The notes under the pieces are model-generated. The model was given only the letters and a program-made list of their open reading frames with translations, was not told the origin of the DNA and did not search any database. Of a stretch of 64,000 nt of DNA, positions 42,803 through 50,785 are shown piece by piece (within the stretch, counting starts at the first letter, position 1; the number at the start of each line of letters is the position of its first letter). The position numbers and the translations under genes were made by a program. Source of the stretch: Frateuria_A sp035943815 (GTDB lineage: Bacteria; Pseudomonadota; Gammaproteobacteria; Xanthomonadales; Rhodanobacteraceae); assembly GCF_035943815.1 (NCBI RefSeq), contig NZ_DASZBU010000018.1:23786-87785 (forward strand), in the 5' to 3' direction.

Positions 42803-43462
42803 TCAGGCGCGCCGATCGAGCCGGAAGACGTCGGTAGCCATGGCGCTCAGGCCCTGTTCGGCCCAGCCCGGATCGTCGGCGTAGATGTCGCGGTGTTCCA
42901 GCATCGTGACCTGCCAGTCGCGTCCGTAAAGCTCCCGCACTTCCGTCGGCGGCACGGCGAAGGGTGGGCCGTCCATTTCGTCGGGCGGATAATCGAGCGT
43001 GATCACCAGGCCGCGGCAACCCTCAGGCAGGCGCCCGTAGACCGACTGGGCGTATTGCCTGCGCATCGGTGCGGGCAACGCGATCAGCGCGGCACGGTCG
43101 TAGACGGCGCGGCAACCGGCCAGGGTCGCATCGTCCAGGTCGAACACGTTGCCCTGGATGATCTCGATGTCGCCCGCGACGTAGTGCTCGCCGCAGGCCG
43201 AAACATGCTGCTGCGGCCGCAGCCGATGTTCGGCGAAGAAGGCCTGCACCGCCAAGGGCGATAGTTCCACGCCCAGCACGCGCAGGCCCTGTGCCGCCAG
43301 CCAGACCATGTCCAGCGTCTTGCCGGCCAAAGGCACCAGGACGCGGCTGCCGCGCGGCACCTCCAGCGCAGGCCAGTGCTTGCGCAGCAGCGGCATGACG
43401 TCGGTGCGGTGGAAGCCGGTGCGGCCTTCGCGCCAGCGCTCGAGCCAGAAGTTTGCATCCAT
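42803..43462 (-). CDS. tpm: thiopurine S-methyltransferase
   Basis: The 219-residue enzyme starts MDANFWLERWREGRTGFHRT, the TPMT hallmark. It then has RVLVPLAGKTLDMVWLAAQG and VLGVELSPLAVQAFF for SAM binding, with ALPAPMRRQYA and ITLDYPPDEMDGPPFAVP typical of the family. It methylates thiopurines and, in bacteria, selenium and tellurium oxyanions. Length and start agree with family members. The gene is convergent with a SnoaL-like gene. Confidence 0.92.
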   Translation of the reverse strand: MDANFWLERWREGRTGFHRTDVMPLLRKHWPALEVPRGSRVLVPLAGKTLDMVWLAAQGLRVLGVELSPLAVQAFFAEHRLRPQQHVSACGEHYVAGDIEIIQGNVFDLDDATLAGCRAVYDRAALIALPAPMRRQYAQSVYGRLPEGCRGLVITLDYPPDEMDGPPFAVPPTEVRELYGRDWQVTMLEHRDIYADDPGWAEQGLSAMATDVFRLDRRA

Positions 43463-43600
43463 GGCGTTCTCCCGATGAAGTCCGTCGATTGTGCGTAGGC
43501 CGGCTCCCGCTGCCTAGGCATTCCCTGGCGCGCCGACGGGTGAATGGTCGTAAATCCTGCCCCTTATTTTGCGCCGACCCGACGTTGTCGCCGGTCGGTA

Positions 43601-43630
43601 GTTATCCGGCCAGTCGTTATCCGGCCAGTC
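43601..43630. repeat. tandem 15-bp direct repeat
   Basis: GTTATCCGGCCAGTC occurs twice head to tail, followed by a partial third GTTACC. It lies in the gap 43463-43990, just left of the aldo/keto reductase remnant; the rest of that gap holds no intact gene. Confidence 0.8.
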
Positions 43631-43709
43631 GTTACCTTTGCGAAAGGCAGTAGCCCGCACAGGCAGAGTGATCGACGGAGGCCATCGTGGACGAGGGCCT
43701 CTTTTTTTC

Positions 43710-43883
43710 GGTTGCGACATACGGCGCGTCCAGTGCGGCGTGCGCGTAGCGCCGACGATCGGCGCGGTCACACCAGCTGGCGCAGCAGCCAGGCCCGGGC
43801 GACCCGTGCACGCGTGGCGCCGAGCCGAGTGGCCACGTCACCCATACGGTCGGCCACCACGCTATCAGCCTCGCGCGTGGTGG
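43710..43883 (-). pseudogene. C-terminal remnant of an aldo/keto reductase gene
   Basis: On the minus strand one frame reads DSVVADRMGDVATRLGATRA then RVARAWLLRQL up to a stop at 43768. The neighbouring frame continues with VTAPIVGATRTPHW. Together they reproduce the aldo/keto reductase ending (vvDrv-evA-GvsraqvALAWLL-GVtAPIiGaT) with a small frameshift near 43771. Only about 55 codons of the 3-prime end remain and there is no start or catalytic Tyr, so this is a decayed fragment. Confidence 0.6.
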
Positions 43884-43990
43884 CCTACAGGTCATCGCCT
43901 CAGTGGGTAGAACTGCCGCGCACGGTGCCGGGTTCGTCCTCCCAGGATGCGCGCCAGGCATCCACGCGCCAGCGGGCCCCAACCCACACG

Positions 43991-44347
43991 CTACCCGCCC
44001 AACGTCACCACCGGCGCGAACCCGCCGAAGATCATCCGCTTGCCGTCGAAGGGCATCGGGGTGTCGGGGCCGATGCGCGGGTCCTCCATGACCTTCTTCA
44101 TGCCGGCGTCGCGGCTGGCTTTGTCCGGCCACTCGATCCACGAGAACACCACCGTCTCCTCCGCCGTGGCCTTCACGGCGCGATGGAAGTCGGTGAGCTT
44201 GCCCTCGGGCACGTCGTCGCCCCAGCACTCGCAGATGCGGGTCGCGCCGAACTCGAGGAACAGCTCGTCGAAACGCCTGGCGTGATCGATGAACTGCTGC
44301 TTGTTGGCCGTGGGCACGGCGATGACGAAGCCGTCGATATAGGACAT
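43991..44347 (-). CDS. DUF1428 (YbaA-like) protein
   Basis: The 118-residue protein opens YIDGFVIAVPTANKQQFIDHA. It also has ECWGDDVPEGKLTDF, SWIEWPDKASRDAGMKKVME and PFDGKRMIFGGF, matching DUF1428 across its full length. It forms a dimeric ferredoxin-like alpha/beta barrel in known structures; no enzymatic role is established. It is cytosolic and monocistronic, next to the aldo/keto reductase remnant. Confidence 0.88.
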   Translation of the reverse strand: MSYIDGFVIAVPTANKQQFIDHARRFDELFLEFGATRICECWGDDVPEGKLTDFHRAVKATAEETVVFSWIEWPDKASRDAGMKKVMEDPRIGPDTPMPFDGKRMIFGGFAPVVTLGG

Positions 44348-44501
44348 GGGGATCCTCCTGCGTTTCGCTCAGGCGGAATGCCTGCGCCTTAGGGAAGCCC
44401 CGGAGTGGATGCGGCGCCGAAGGCTAACCGGCGACGCACCGAGATCAGGGCTACCCATCGCGACGAACCGGCTATGGCGGAATCGACACCCCGCCCGGTC
44501 A

Positions 44502-45575
44502 TCAGGCGGCCTCGCGCCTCCACAGATGCTCCCAGCCGAGCCCGCGGAAGCAGGGGCCGGTGGTCGCCTCGGAGAACTTGATGTCGTTGTAGCGCGCGTT
44601 CCATTCCATGATGCGCGGCCGCTCCTGCCGGTCGATGCACAGGTCCCAGCCCAGGCAGAGCATGTGCGGGCAGCTCTGGTGCAGCGTCTTGCACAGCTCT
44701 GCCGCCTCGTCGTAGCGCGGGATCGCCTGGCCGGCGAAGCGGAAGCCGGTGTCGGGGTGGGTTTCCGTGCGCTGCCAGTCGTGCAGGTAGCCGGTGTCGC
44801 CCAGCGTGCCGCGCGCGGCATCCACGGCCACGCGTACGTGGCTGCGGCAGCTCACGATGTCGTCGCTGGCGCGGCCCAGCCGCAGGTAGGCGGCCTTCAC
44901 CGCGATGCGGCCGTCGAGCTCGCGCGCGGTGGTGATGCGCAGCGTCGCGGTGGAGCGCGGGCTCATCGCGGCGAAGAAATCGTGCTGGTGGATCGGCGCC
45001 TGGAACACGCCATCCGGAAGCCGGACCGCGCCGCCCGCAGGAAAATCCGCCCGCGTCATGAAGGTCACGCTGCGGCCCTGGTAGGAGTTGTCGGCCTTGA
45101 ACACGGTGCGCTCGTCCTGGGCGAACAGGATCTCGGGCAGCTCCGCCGCCGAGACCGGACGGTAATCGCGTGCGTAGAAGATGCCGTCGATCACGTAGGC
45201 GAGGTCCGGCAGCGCGTCGGTGTCCAGGATGCGGTTGGTGAAGGACTTGACCAGCGCGACCTTGGCCACCTCGCCGCCCTTGAGCGGATCGACCACCAGG
45301 CCGTAGTAGTTGTCCGGAATCCAGCCTTCGCGGAAGCCACCGCTGACGGCGGTGTAGACCTGCAGCCAGGGCGCGTAGCGGGCGCTGCCCAGCACTTCCC
45401 GCGCGTACTCGTCCGCGCGACGGACGTGCGCCTTGTTGGTCAGTCCGCGCTGGCGCTCCACCGCGCGAAGCACGGTGTGTGCTTGGTGGTTGGAATGGAT
45501 CTGGCGCAGCTCCGTGAAGACGCGGGCGGCGGCGGCGGCAGTGGAGTTCTTCAGCGATGTGGGCGAGAGGGGCAT
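44502..45575 (-). CDS. sugar-transfer-associated ATP-grasp protein
   Basis: The 357-residue product matches the ATPgrasp_ST family: NKAHVRRADEYAREVLGSAR, NYYGLVVDPLKGGEVAKVAL and FKADNSYQGRSVTFM (ATP loop). The metal-binding end is CLGWDLCIDRQERPRIMEWN with ARYNDIKFSEAT. Family members are linked to capsule or exopolysaccharide loci, where they probably ligate amino acids or similar groups to glycans. No glycan genes surround it here, so its substrate is open. AAGGAGCG precedes ATG 45575. This is the second ATP-grasp protein in the window and is unrelated in detail to the one at 5152. Confidence 0.78.
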   Translation of the reverse strand: MPLSPTSLKNSTAAAAARVFTELRQIHSNHQAHTVLRAVERQRGLTNKAHVRRADEYAREVLGSARYAPWLQVYTAVSGGFREGWIPDNYYGLVVDPLKGGEVAKVALVKSFTNRILDTDALPDLAYVIDGIFYARDYRPVSAAELPEILFAQDERTVFKADNSYQGRSVTFMTRADFPAGGAVRLPDGVFQAPIHQHDFFAAMSPRSTATLRITTARELDGRIAVKAAYLRLGRASDDIVSCRSHVRVAVDAARGTLGDTGYLHDWQRTETHPDTGFRFAGQAIPRYDEAAELCKTLHQSCPHMLCLGWDLCIDRQERPRIMEWNARYNDIKFSEATTGPCFRGLGWEHLWRREAA

Positions 45576-45731
45576 CCTGCGCTCCTTACGGTGGACGGCC
45601 GGGCAGGGCGGATGACCTGCGGAATGCGCCTGCGCGGGCGTCACCATGGTCGTCCGCGCCCACGGCAGGTGGCCACGCGTGATACCGGGGCGGTCCTCAA
45701 GAGGCCGTGAAAGAGCGTGGCGCGCGCCGCC

Positions 45732-46238
45732 TCAGCCCGCTTCGGCGCGCCGGGGCAGCTTCCAGCCGGGCCGCACGAAGTGGCAGGTGTAGCCGGTGGG
45801 GTAGTGCTGCAGGTAGTCCTGGTGCTCGGGCTCGGCCTCCCAGAAATCGCCGGCCGGCTCGACTTCGGTCACCACCTTGCCGGGCCACAGGCCGGAGGCG
45901 TCCACGTCGGCGATGGTGTCCTCGGCGACGCGCCGCTGCTCCTCGCTGGTGAAGTAGATCGCCGAGCGGTAGCTGCTGCCGCGGTCGTTGCCCTGCCGAT
46001 CGGGCGTGCTCGGGTCGTGGATCTGGAAGAAGAATTCCAGCAACTGGCGGTAGCTGATGCGCTGCGGGTCGAACAGGATCTCCACCGCCTCGGCGTGGCT
46101 GCCGTGGTTGCGGTAGGTGGCGTTGCGCACGTCACCGCCGGAGTAGCCCACGCGGGTGGAGATCACGCCCGGCTGCTGGCGCAGCAGTTCCTGCACGCCC
46201 CAGAAGCAGCCGCCGGCAAGGATCGCTCGTTCATTCAT
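45732..46238 (-). CDS. msrA: peptide methionine (S)-S-oxide reductase
   Basis: The 168-residue enzyme carries the active-site motif GGCFWGVQELL near residues 9-19, then GYSGGDVRNATYRN, GHAEAV-type GSHAEAVEILFDP and FFFQIHDPSTPDRQGND. These are all diagnostic of MsrA. It reduces the S epimer of methionine sulfoxide, probably in the cytosol. Its start overlaps the msrB stop by four bases, so the two repair enzymes are co-translated. The C-terminal resolving Cys lies in YTCHFV. Confidence 0.93.
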   Translation of the reverse strand: MNERAILAGGCFWGVQELLRQQPGVISTRVGYSGGDVRNATYRNHGSHAEAVEILFDPQRISYRQLLEFFFQIHDPSTPDRQGNDRGSSYRSAIYFTSEEQRRVAEDTIADVDASGLWPGKVVTEVEPAGDFWEAEPEHQDYLQHYPTGYTCHFVRPGWKLPRRAEAG

Positions 46239-46690
46239 GGCGTGGCCCTCTGCTCGAACAGTTTGCGGTAGTCGCCGTAGCCCTCGCGCTCCAGGTCATC
46301 GAGCGGCACGAATCGCAGCGAGGCGGAGTTGATGCAATAGCGCAGGCCGCCGGTCTCGCGCGGGCCGTCCGGGAAGACGTGGCCCAGATGGCTGTCGCCG
46401 TGGCTGGAGCGAACCTCGGTGCGGACCATGCCATGACTCATGTCGCGCTTCTCGACCACGTGCGCCGGCTCGACCGGGCGGCTGAAGCTGGGCCAGCCGC
46501 AATGGCTGTCGAACTTGTCCAGCGAAGTGAACAGCGGCTCACCCGATACCACGTCCACGTACAGGCCCGGCTCGCGGTGATCGTTGAAGGCGTTGTCGAA
46601 GGGCCGCTCGGTGCCGTTCTGCTGGGTCACGCGGAACTGCTCGGGCGTGAGGCGGGCGAGCGCCTCGGGCGTCTTGCGGTAGTCGGGCAT
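46235..46690 (-). CDS. msrB: peptide methionine (R)-S-oxide reductase, zinc-less form
   Basis: The 151-residue enzyme has FDSHCGWPSFSRP, SSHGDSHLGHVFPDGP and the catalytic Cys in LRYCINSASLRFVP. The CxxC zinc pairs of zinc-type MsrB are missing (YVDVVSGEPLF and SHGDSH take their place), so it belongs to the zinc-free class. It reduces the R epimer of methionine sulfoxide and is the first gene of an msrB-msrA operon. No signal peptide is visible, indicating cytosolic repair. Confidence 0.92.
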   Translation of the reverse strand: MPDYRKTPEALARLTPEQFRVTQQNGTERPFDNAFNDHREPGLYVDVVSGEPLFTSLDKFDSHCGWPSFSRPVEPAHVVEKRDMSHGMVRTEVRSSHGDSHLGHVFPDGPRETGGLRYCINSASLRFVPLDDLEREGYGDYRKLFEQRATP

Positions 46691-46765
46691 GGGCGGCCTC
46701 TCGGGATGCGTCGGCGTGTGCGGGAGGACATGGGGGCGGGCCGATGCCATCCAAGCGTGGGCAAG

Positions 46766-46795
46766 AAAAAGACGGCCCGCCTCGCGGCGGGCCGT
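46766..46795 (-). terminator. rho-independent terminator of the hsp20 gene
   Basis: The stem ACGGCCCGCC / GGCGGGCCGT with loop TCGC is followed on the minus strand by CTTTTT. It lies downstream of the leftward Hsp20 gene and upstream of msrB. Confidence 0.8.
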
Positions 46796-46848
46796 AACGA
46801 TCACCGCAACCGGCGGCTCCGGCGCAAGGGCGGAGCCGGGCGGGCAGG

Positions 46849-47325
46849 TCAGGCGGCCTGCGCCTCGAGCTGGCGCTGGCCGGTCGATTCGAGCGCGGTG
46901 TCCGCGCCGCCGATGGCGATGCGACGCGGGCGCATCGCTTCGGGAATCTCGCGCTCCAGCTCGATGGTGAGCAGACCGTCGGCGAGATGGGCGCCGGTCA
47001 CCTTCACATGGTCGGCCAGTTCGAAGCGCCGGGAGAAGGCGCGACTGGCGATGCCGCGATACAGGTATTCGCCGTCCTGATCGCCGTTCTTGCGCTCGCC
47101 GGTGACCACCAGCAGGTTGGGCTGCACCGAAATGTCCAGGTCCTCGCGGCGGAAGCCGGCGACCGCCATGGTGATGCGGTAGCGGTCCTCGCTGAGCTTG
47201 ACCGTGTCGTAGGGCGGCCAGTTGTCCACCGCCTGTGCGCGCGTGGCGTTTTCCAGCATGTCGAAAATGCGGTCGAAACCGATGCTTGACCGATGCAGCG
47301 GAGCCAGATCGAACATCGTACGCAT
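46849..47325 (-). CDS. Hsp20 / alpha-crystallin small heat-shock protein
   Basis: The 158-residue protein has an N-terminal arm (FDLAPLHRSSIGFDRIFDML) typical of IbpA-type chaperones. The alpha-crystallin domain (about residues 35-130) carries YRITMAVAGFRREDLDI, GEYLYRGIASRAFSRRFEL and the GLLTIEL motif, followed by a C-terminal IxI-like anchor RRIAIGG. It holds unfolding proteins in the cytosol. GAGGAGG lies 8 nt before ATG 47325, which favours this over ATG 47331. A sigma-32 promoter is upstream and a terminator downstream. Confidence 0.92.
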   Translation of the reverse strand: MRTMFDLAPLHRSSIGFDRIFDMLENATRAQAVDNWPPYDTVKLSEDRYRITMAVAGFRREDLDISVQPNLLVVTGERKNGDQDGEYLYRGIASRAFSRRFELADHVKVTGAHLADGLLTIELEREIPEAMRPRRIAIGGADTALESTGQRQLEAQAA

Positions 47326-47410
47326 GACCATATCCTCCTCAAGAGCAACATGGAAAGGGAAGCCACCGGCCCATGGCCCGGGGGCGCCAGCCTGCCGGCT
47401 GGCGATCGGC

Positions 47411-47438
47411 ATTTAGGGGCGTCGTGGCAGCTTTCAAG
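47411..47438 (-). promoter_or_regulatory. sigma-32 heat-shock promoter for the hsp20 gene
   Basis: On the minus strand, CTTGAAA (47438-47432), a 13-base spacer, and CCCTAAAT (47418-47411) match the sigma-32 consensus CTTGAAA / CCCCATNT closely. It lies about 86 bases upstream of the Hsp20 start. Confidence 0.75.
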
Positions 47439-47616
47439 CGCCGAATTTCAGCGGACGTTTAGGCGCCCATTTGCGCGCATCGATCAATCGCGTGCGGTCA
47501 GGCCACCGGAGCGGGCGCTGCGCTGCGGTCGCGGGCATTGCCGTGGATGTGTTCGCCGCGGGGCCCTGCGGTGACCCGGCAAGGGACGCCGGCCCGCAAG
47601 GTGAGCATCGATGCGG

Positions 47617-48068
47617 TCAGCGCGCGTCCGACCGGCCGCGCGCGGCAGGGCGCTCCCACGGAGCCATCGGTCCGGGTTCGAGCAGGAACAGTGGATGGCA
47701 GGCAGGACGCTTGGTGCGCCAGCGCTCCAGCAGCGCCGGATCGCGCAGCGTCAGCTTGGCGAGAAGGTGCTGCCACTCGAACTCCAACTGGCCGGCCGTC
47801 ACCACGATCCCGGCGGCGGGCACCAGCGGACCGAGCTTGCCGCGGTCGAAGGCATAGCCGCGTACGGCGGCCTCCTGCTGCACCACGGCAAGGTAGGCAT
47901 CGATCGCCACCTCGGGCGCGGCGTGCGCCCGGAAACGCTCCAGTTGCGGATGGTGCCGGTAGCCGCGCGTCTGTCCGCGCAGCACGGCGCGCGCCAGCAG
48001 CCCTCGCGCCACAGGGCGAGCAGGCCCTGGCGGTCCAGGTGCTTGGGGTGCAGGGTCCAGAGGCGCAT
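47617..48068 (-). pseudogene. pyrimidine-dimer DNA glycosylase-like gene with one-base frameshift
   Basis: The gene starts MRLWTLHPKHLDRQGLLALW at ATG 48068, the hallmark of the Pyr_excise (endonuclease V-type) family. It then leaves frame near 48001. The other frame resumes with GLLARAVLRGQTRGYRHHPQ, matching the family continuation, and runs to a stop at 47617. Adding one base at the GAGGG/CTGCTGG junction restores a continuous 150-residue protein. The enzyme would cut pyrimidine dimers as a base-excision repair glycosylase. The remainder is well conserved, so this is either a recent mutation or a base-calling error. Confidence 0.72.
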
Positions 48069-48226
48069 GTGAAGGCCGGTCGACGGAGCGGGTGGCATTA
48101 TGGCTCGCCCCGATCCGCACACCGGGCAGGGACAACTAGCTGCTTCGCCGGCCCCGGTTCCGGTTACGCATGCCCTCGGGCCGACGCACCCGCACCGCTC
48201 GCGCGGTGCCTGCCGGAGCGACCCGC

Positions 48227-49240
48227 ATGCAAGCGCAACCCACTCCTGACACCATCCTGCAGACCGGCCTGGCGTTCTGGGCCTCCAAGACCCTGCTCAG
48301 CGCGATCGAGCTCGGCGTGTTCACCGAGCTTGCCTACGGCCCGCAGGCGCTGGAGAGCCTGCGCGACGCGCTGGGCCTGCACCCGCGCGCGGCGCGCGAC
48401 TTCCTCGACGCGCTGGTCGCGCTGGGCTTCCTCACGCGCAGCGACGGCCGCTACGCCAACACGCCCGACACCGAGCTGTTCCTCGACCGCGGCAAGCCGT
48501 CCTACGTCGGCGGCATCCTGGAGATGGCCAACGCGCGCCTCTATCCGTTCTGGGCCGGCCTGACCCAGGCACTGCGCACCGGCCTGCCGCAGAACGAAGT
48601 CGCGCACGGCGATCCGGACCTGTTCGACACGCTCTACGCCGACCCGGCGCGGCTGAGGCAATTCCTCGCCGCGATGACCGGCATCAGCCACGGCGCCAAC
48701 CTGGCGATCGCCCGCCAGTTCCCATGGGCGGACTACCGCACCTTCGTCGACGTCGGCACGGCGCAGGGCGATCTCGCCGCGCAGATCGCGCTGGCCCATC
48801 CGCACCTGCACGGCACCGGCTTCGACCTGCCGCCGGTGCGCCCGATCTTCGAGGAACACGTGCGCGCCCTCGGCGTCGCCGACCGCGTCACCTTCACGCC
48901 CGGCAGCTTCTTCGACCAGGCGCTGCCCCAGGCCGACGTCGTGCTGATGGGTCACATCCTGCACGACTGGGACCTACCGACCAAACGCATGCTGATCGGC
49001 AAGGCCTACGACGCGCTGCCCGACGGCGGCGCGCTGTTGGTGTACGAGTCGATCATCGACGACGAGCGCAAGAGCAACGCCTTCGGCCTGCTGATGAGCC
49101 TCAACATGCTGATCGAGACCCCCGGCGGCTTCGACTACACCGGCGCCGATTGCGCCGGTTGGATGACGGACGCCGGCTTTCGCCAGACGCGCGTCGAGCA
49201 CCTGGTGGGGCCGGATTCAATGGTGGTGGGGATCCGGTAG
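48227..49240 (+). CDS. class I SAM-dependent O-methyltransferase (acetylserotonin type)
   Basis: The 337-residue protein has an N-terminal winged-helix dimerisation domain (about residues 10-95; LLSAIELGVFTELA and RAARDFLDALVALGFL). A methyltransferase domain follows with FVDVGTAQGDLAAQIA (SAM loop), GTGFDLPPV, VVLMGHILHDWD (the His of the family HDW motif) and LPDGGALLVYE. Such enzymes methylate phenolic or polyketide hydroxyls. No secondary-metabolite genes adjoin it. The length and ATG 48227 agree with family members. Confidence 0.82.
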   Translation: MQAQPTPDTILQTGLAFWASKTLLSAIELGVFTELAYGPQALESLRDALGLHPRAARDFLDALVALGFLTRSDGRYANTPDTELFLDRGKPSYVGGILEMANARLYPFWAGLTQALRTGLPQNEVAHGDPDLFDTLYADPARLRQFLAAMTGISHGANLAIARQFPWADYRTFVDVGTAQGDLAAQIALAHPHLHGTGFDLPPVRPIFEEHVRALGVADRVTFTPGSFFDQALPQADVVLMGHILHDWDLPTKRMLIGKAYDALPDGGALLVYESIIDDERKSNAFGLLMSLNMLIETPGGFDYTGADCAGWMTDAGFRQTRVEHLVGPDSMVVGIR

Positions 49241-49349
49241 CTACGGCGGGTGTTGCGGTAGGGATATGGCCACAAGACGCCAATTGAACGGCTCGACGAC
49301 TTATTCACTTTCAAGTGCTCGCCAAGGACAATCCGCCCTCCACCACCGA

Positions 49350-50675
49350 TCAGCGCGAGGTTTCCGTCCCGCCCTGCTTGTAGATCACCCCACCCTTCAT
49401 CACGAACGGCACGTGCTGCAGTGCGCCGATGTCGGTGGTGGGGTCGCCCTGTACGGCGATGATGTCGGCGTCCAGCCCGGGCTTGAGCTGACCGAATTTA
49501 TCCTGCTGGCGCAGGATCTTCGCGTCGACGGCGGTGGCGGCGAGCAGGGCCTGGGCGGGGCGCATGCCGTCGCGCACCATCCACGCCAGTTCCTTGTAGT
49601 TGTCGCCGTGGGTGAACACGCCCACGTCGCTGCCGTTGCCGATGGTGACGCCGGCCTGCATGGCGAGCTTGAAGGCATGGGCGGACTGCTGCATGTCGGC
49701 ATCGAGCGGCTGGCCGGGCTTCCAGCCGCGGAAGTATTCGGCGTAGGCGGCTTCGGCTTCCAGCGTGGGCAGGTAGGCGACGCCGTGCTGCTTCATCAGC
49801 GCGAACACTTCGGCGGTGCCGCCGTAGCCGTGCTCGATGGTGTCCACGCCGGCCAGCACGGCGCGACGCATGCCTTCGGGCGTGGTCGAGTGCACGGATA
49901 CGGGCAGGCCCAGCGAGTGCGCCGTTTCGACGCCGGCCTTCAGTTCTTCTTCGCTGAAGGTGGGCACCGAGCCGTGGCTCTTGCCGCAGTGGTAGTCGGC
50001 GTAGATCTTGATCCAGTCGGCGCCGTGGCCGGCCTGATCGCGCACCGCGTCGATCATCTGCGGCACGCCGCTGACCGGGATGCCGCCTTGCGGCAGGTCC
50101 AGATCGCTGCGAACGCCCATCGGGCCGGGGCCGTAGCAATGGCTGGCGATGGTGGCGCGGGTGGCGACGAACAGGTGCGGGCCGGGGATCAGGCCCTGGT
50201 CGATGGCGCGCTGCACGTCCACGTCGGCGTAGCCGGCGCCCTCGGTGCCCAGGTCGCGCAGCGCGGTGAAGCCGGCCATCAGCGTGTCGTGCGCGTGCTG
50301 CACGGCCTCGACGGTGCGGTAGGGCAGGCTCTCCTTGAGCACCTGGTCGTTCCACAGGGTTTCGTTGTACGGGTGCAGGAAGATGTGCGAGTGCGCGTCG
50401 ATCAGGCCTGGCAGCAGGGTGGTGCCGGGCAGCTCGATGGTCTGCGTGCCGGGCGGGGCCTGGACCTGGCCCGCCGGGCCGATGGCGGCGATGCGGTCGC
50501 CCTGCACCAGTACGACCCAGCCGGGGTGCGCCTGCTCGCCGCGGGCGTCGAAGACGCGATCGGCCTTGAGCAGCCAAGGGTGGTCGGCCGGCTTGCGCAC
50601 CGGCGCGGCGACGGCGGTGCCGGCCAGCAGCAGGCCGAGCAAGGCGGCCAGGACGTGGCGTGGGCGATGGGGCAT
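49350..50675 (-). CDS. secreted amidohydrolase (imidazolonepropionase-like / Xaa-Pro dipeptidase type)
   Basis: The 441-residue product has a signal peptide (about residues 1-23, AVAAP). The amidohydrolase barrel includes LLPGLIDAHSHIFLHPYNET (HxH metal site), a metal Lys in DWIKIYADYHC, SVHSTTPEGM (His), DTIEHGY (His) and GSDVGVF (catalytic Asp). An outer beta-sandwich is formed from both ends. Substrates in this group include cyclic amides and Xaa-Pro peptides; I cannot choose between them. It is probably periplasmic. Confidence 0.8.
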   Translation of the reverse strand: MPHRPRHVLAALLGLLLAGTAVAAPVRKPADHPWLLKADRVFDARGEQAHPGWVVLVQGDRIAAIGPAGQVQAPPGTQTIELPGTTLLPGLIDAHSHIFLHPYNETLWNDQVLKESLPYRTVEAVQHAHDTLMAGFTALRDLGTEGAGYADVDVQRAIDQGLIPGPHLFVATRATIASHCYGPGPMGVRSDLDLPQGGIPVSGVPQMIDAVRDQAGHGADWIKIYADYHCGKSHGSVPTFSEEELKAGVETAHSLGLPVSVHSTTPEGMRRAVLAGVDTIEHGYGGTAEVFALMKQHGVAYLPTLEAEAAYAEYFRGWKPGQPLDADMQQSAHAFKLAMQAGVTIGNGSDVGVFTHGDNYKELAWMVRDGMRPAQALLAATAVDAKILRQQDKFGQLKPGLDADIIAVQGDPTTDIGALQHVPFVMKGGVIYKQGGTETSR

Positions 50676-50785
50676 GGGCGTTCTCCGGAGGGGCCTGACG
50701 GGCCTTTGTATCACCGCCGTGGCGGTCGGACCCATCGGTTGGACGCAATGAAGCGCACGCGGAGGCCGAGCGGCCGCGAAGCGGA

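Noticed and set aside
43601..43630. CRISPR-like array
   Set aside because: Only two adjacent 15-bp units without spacers.
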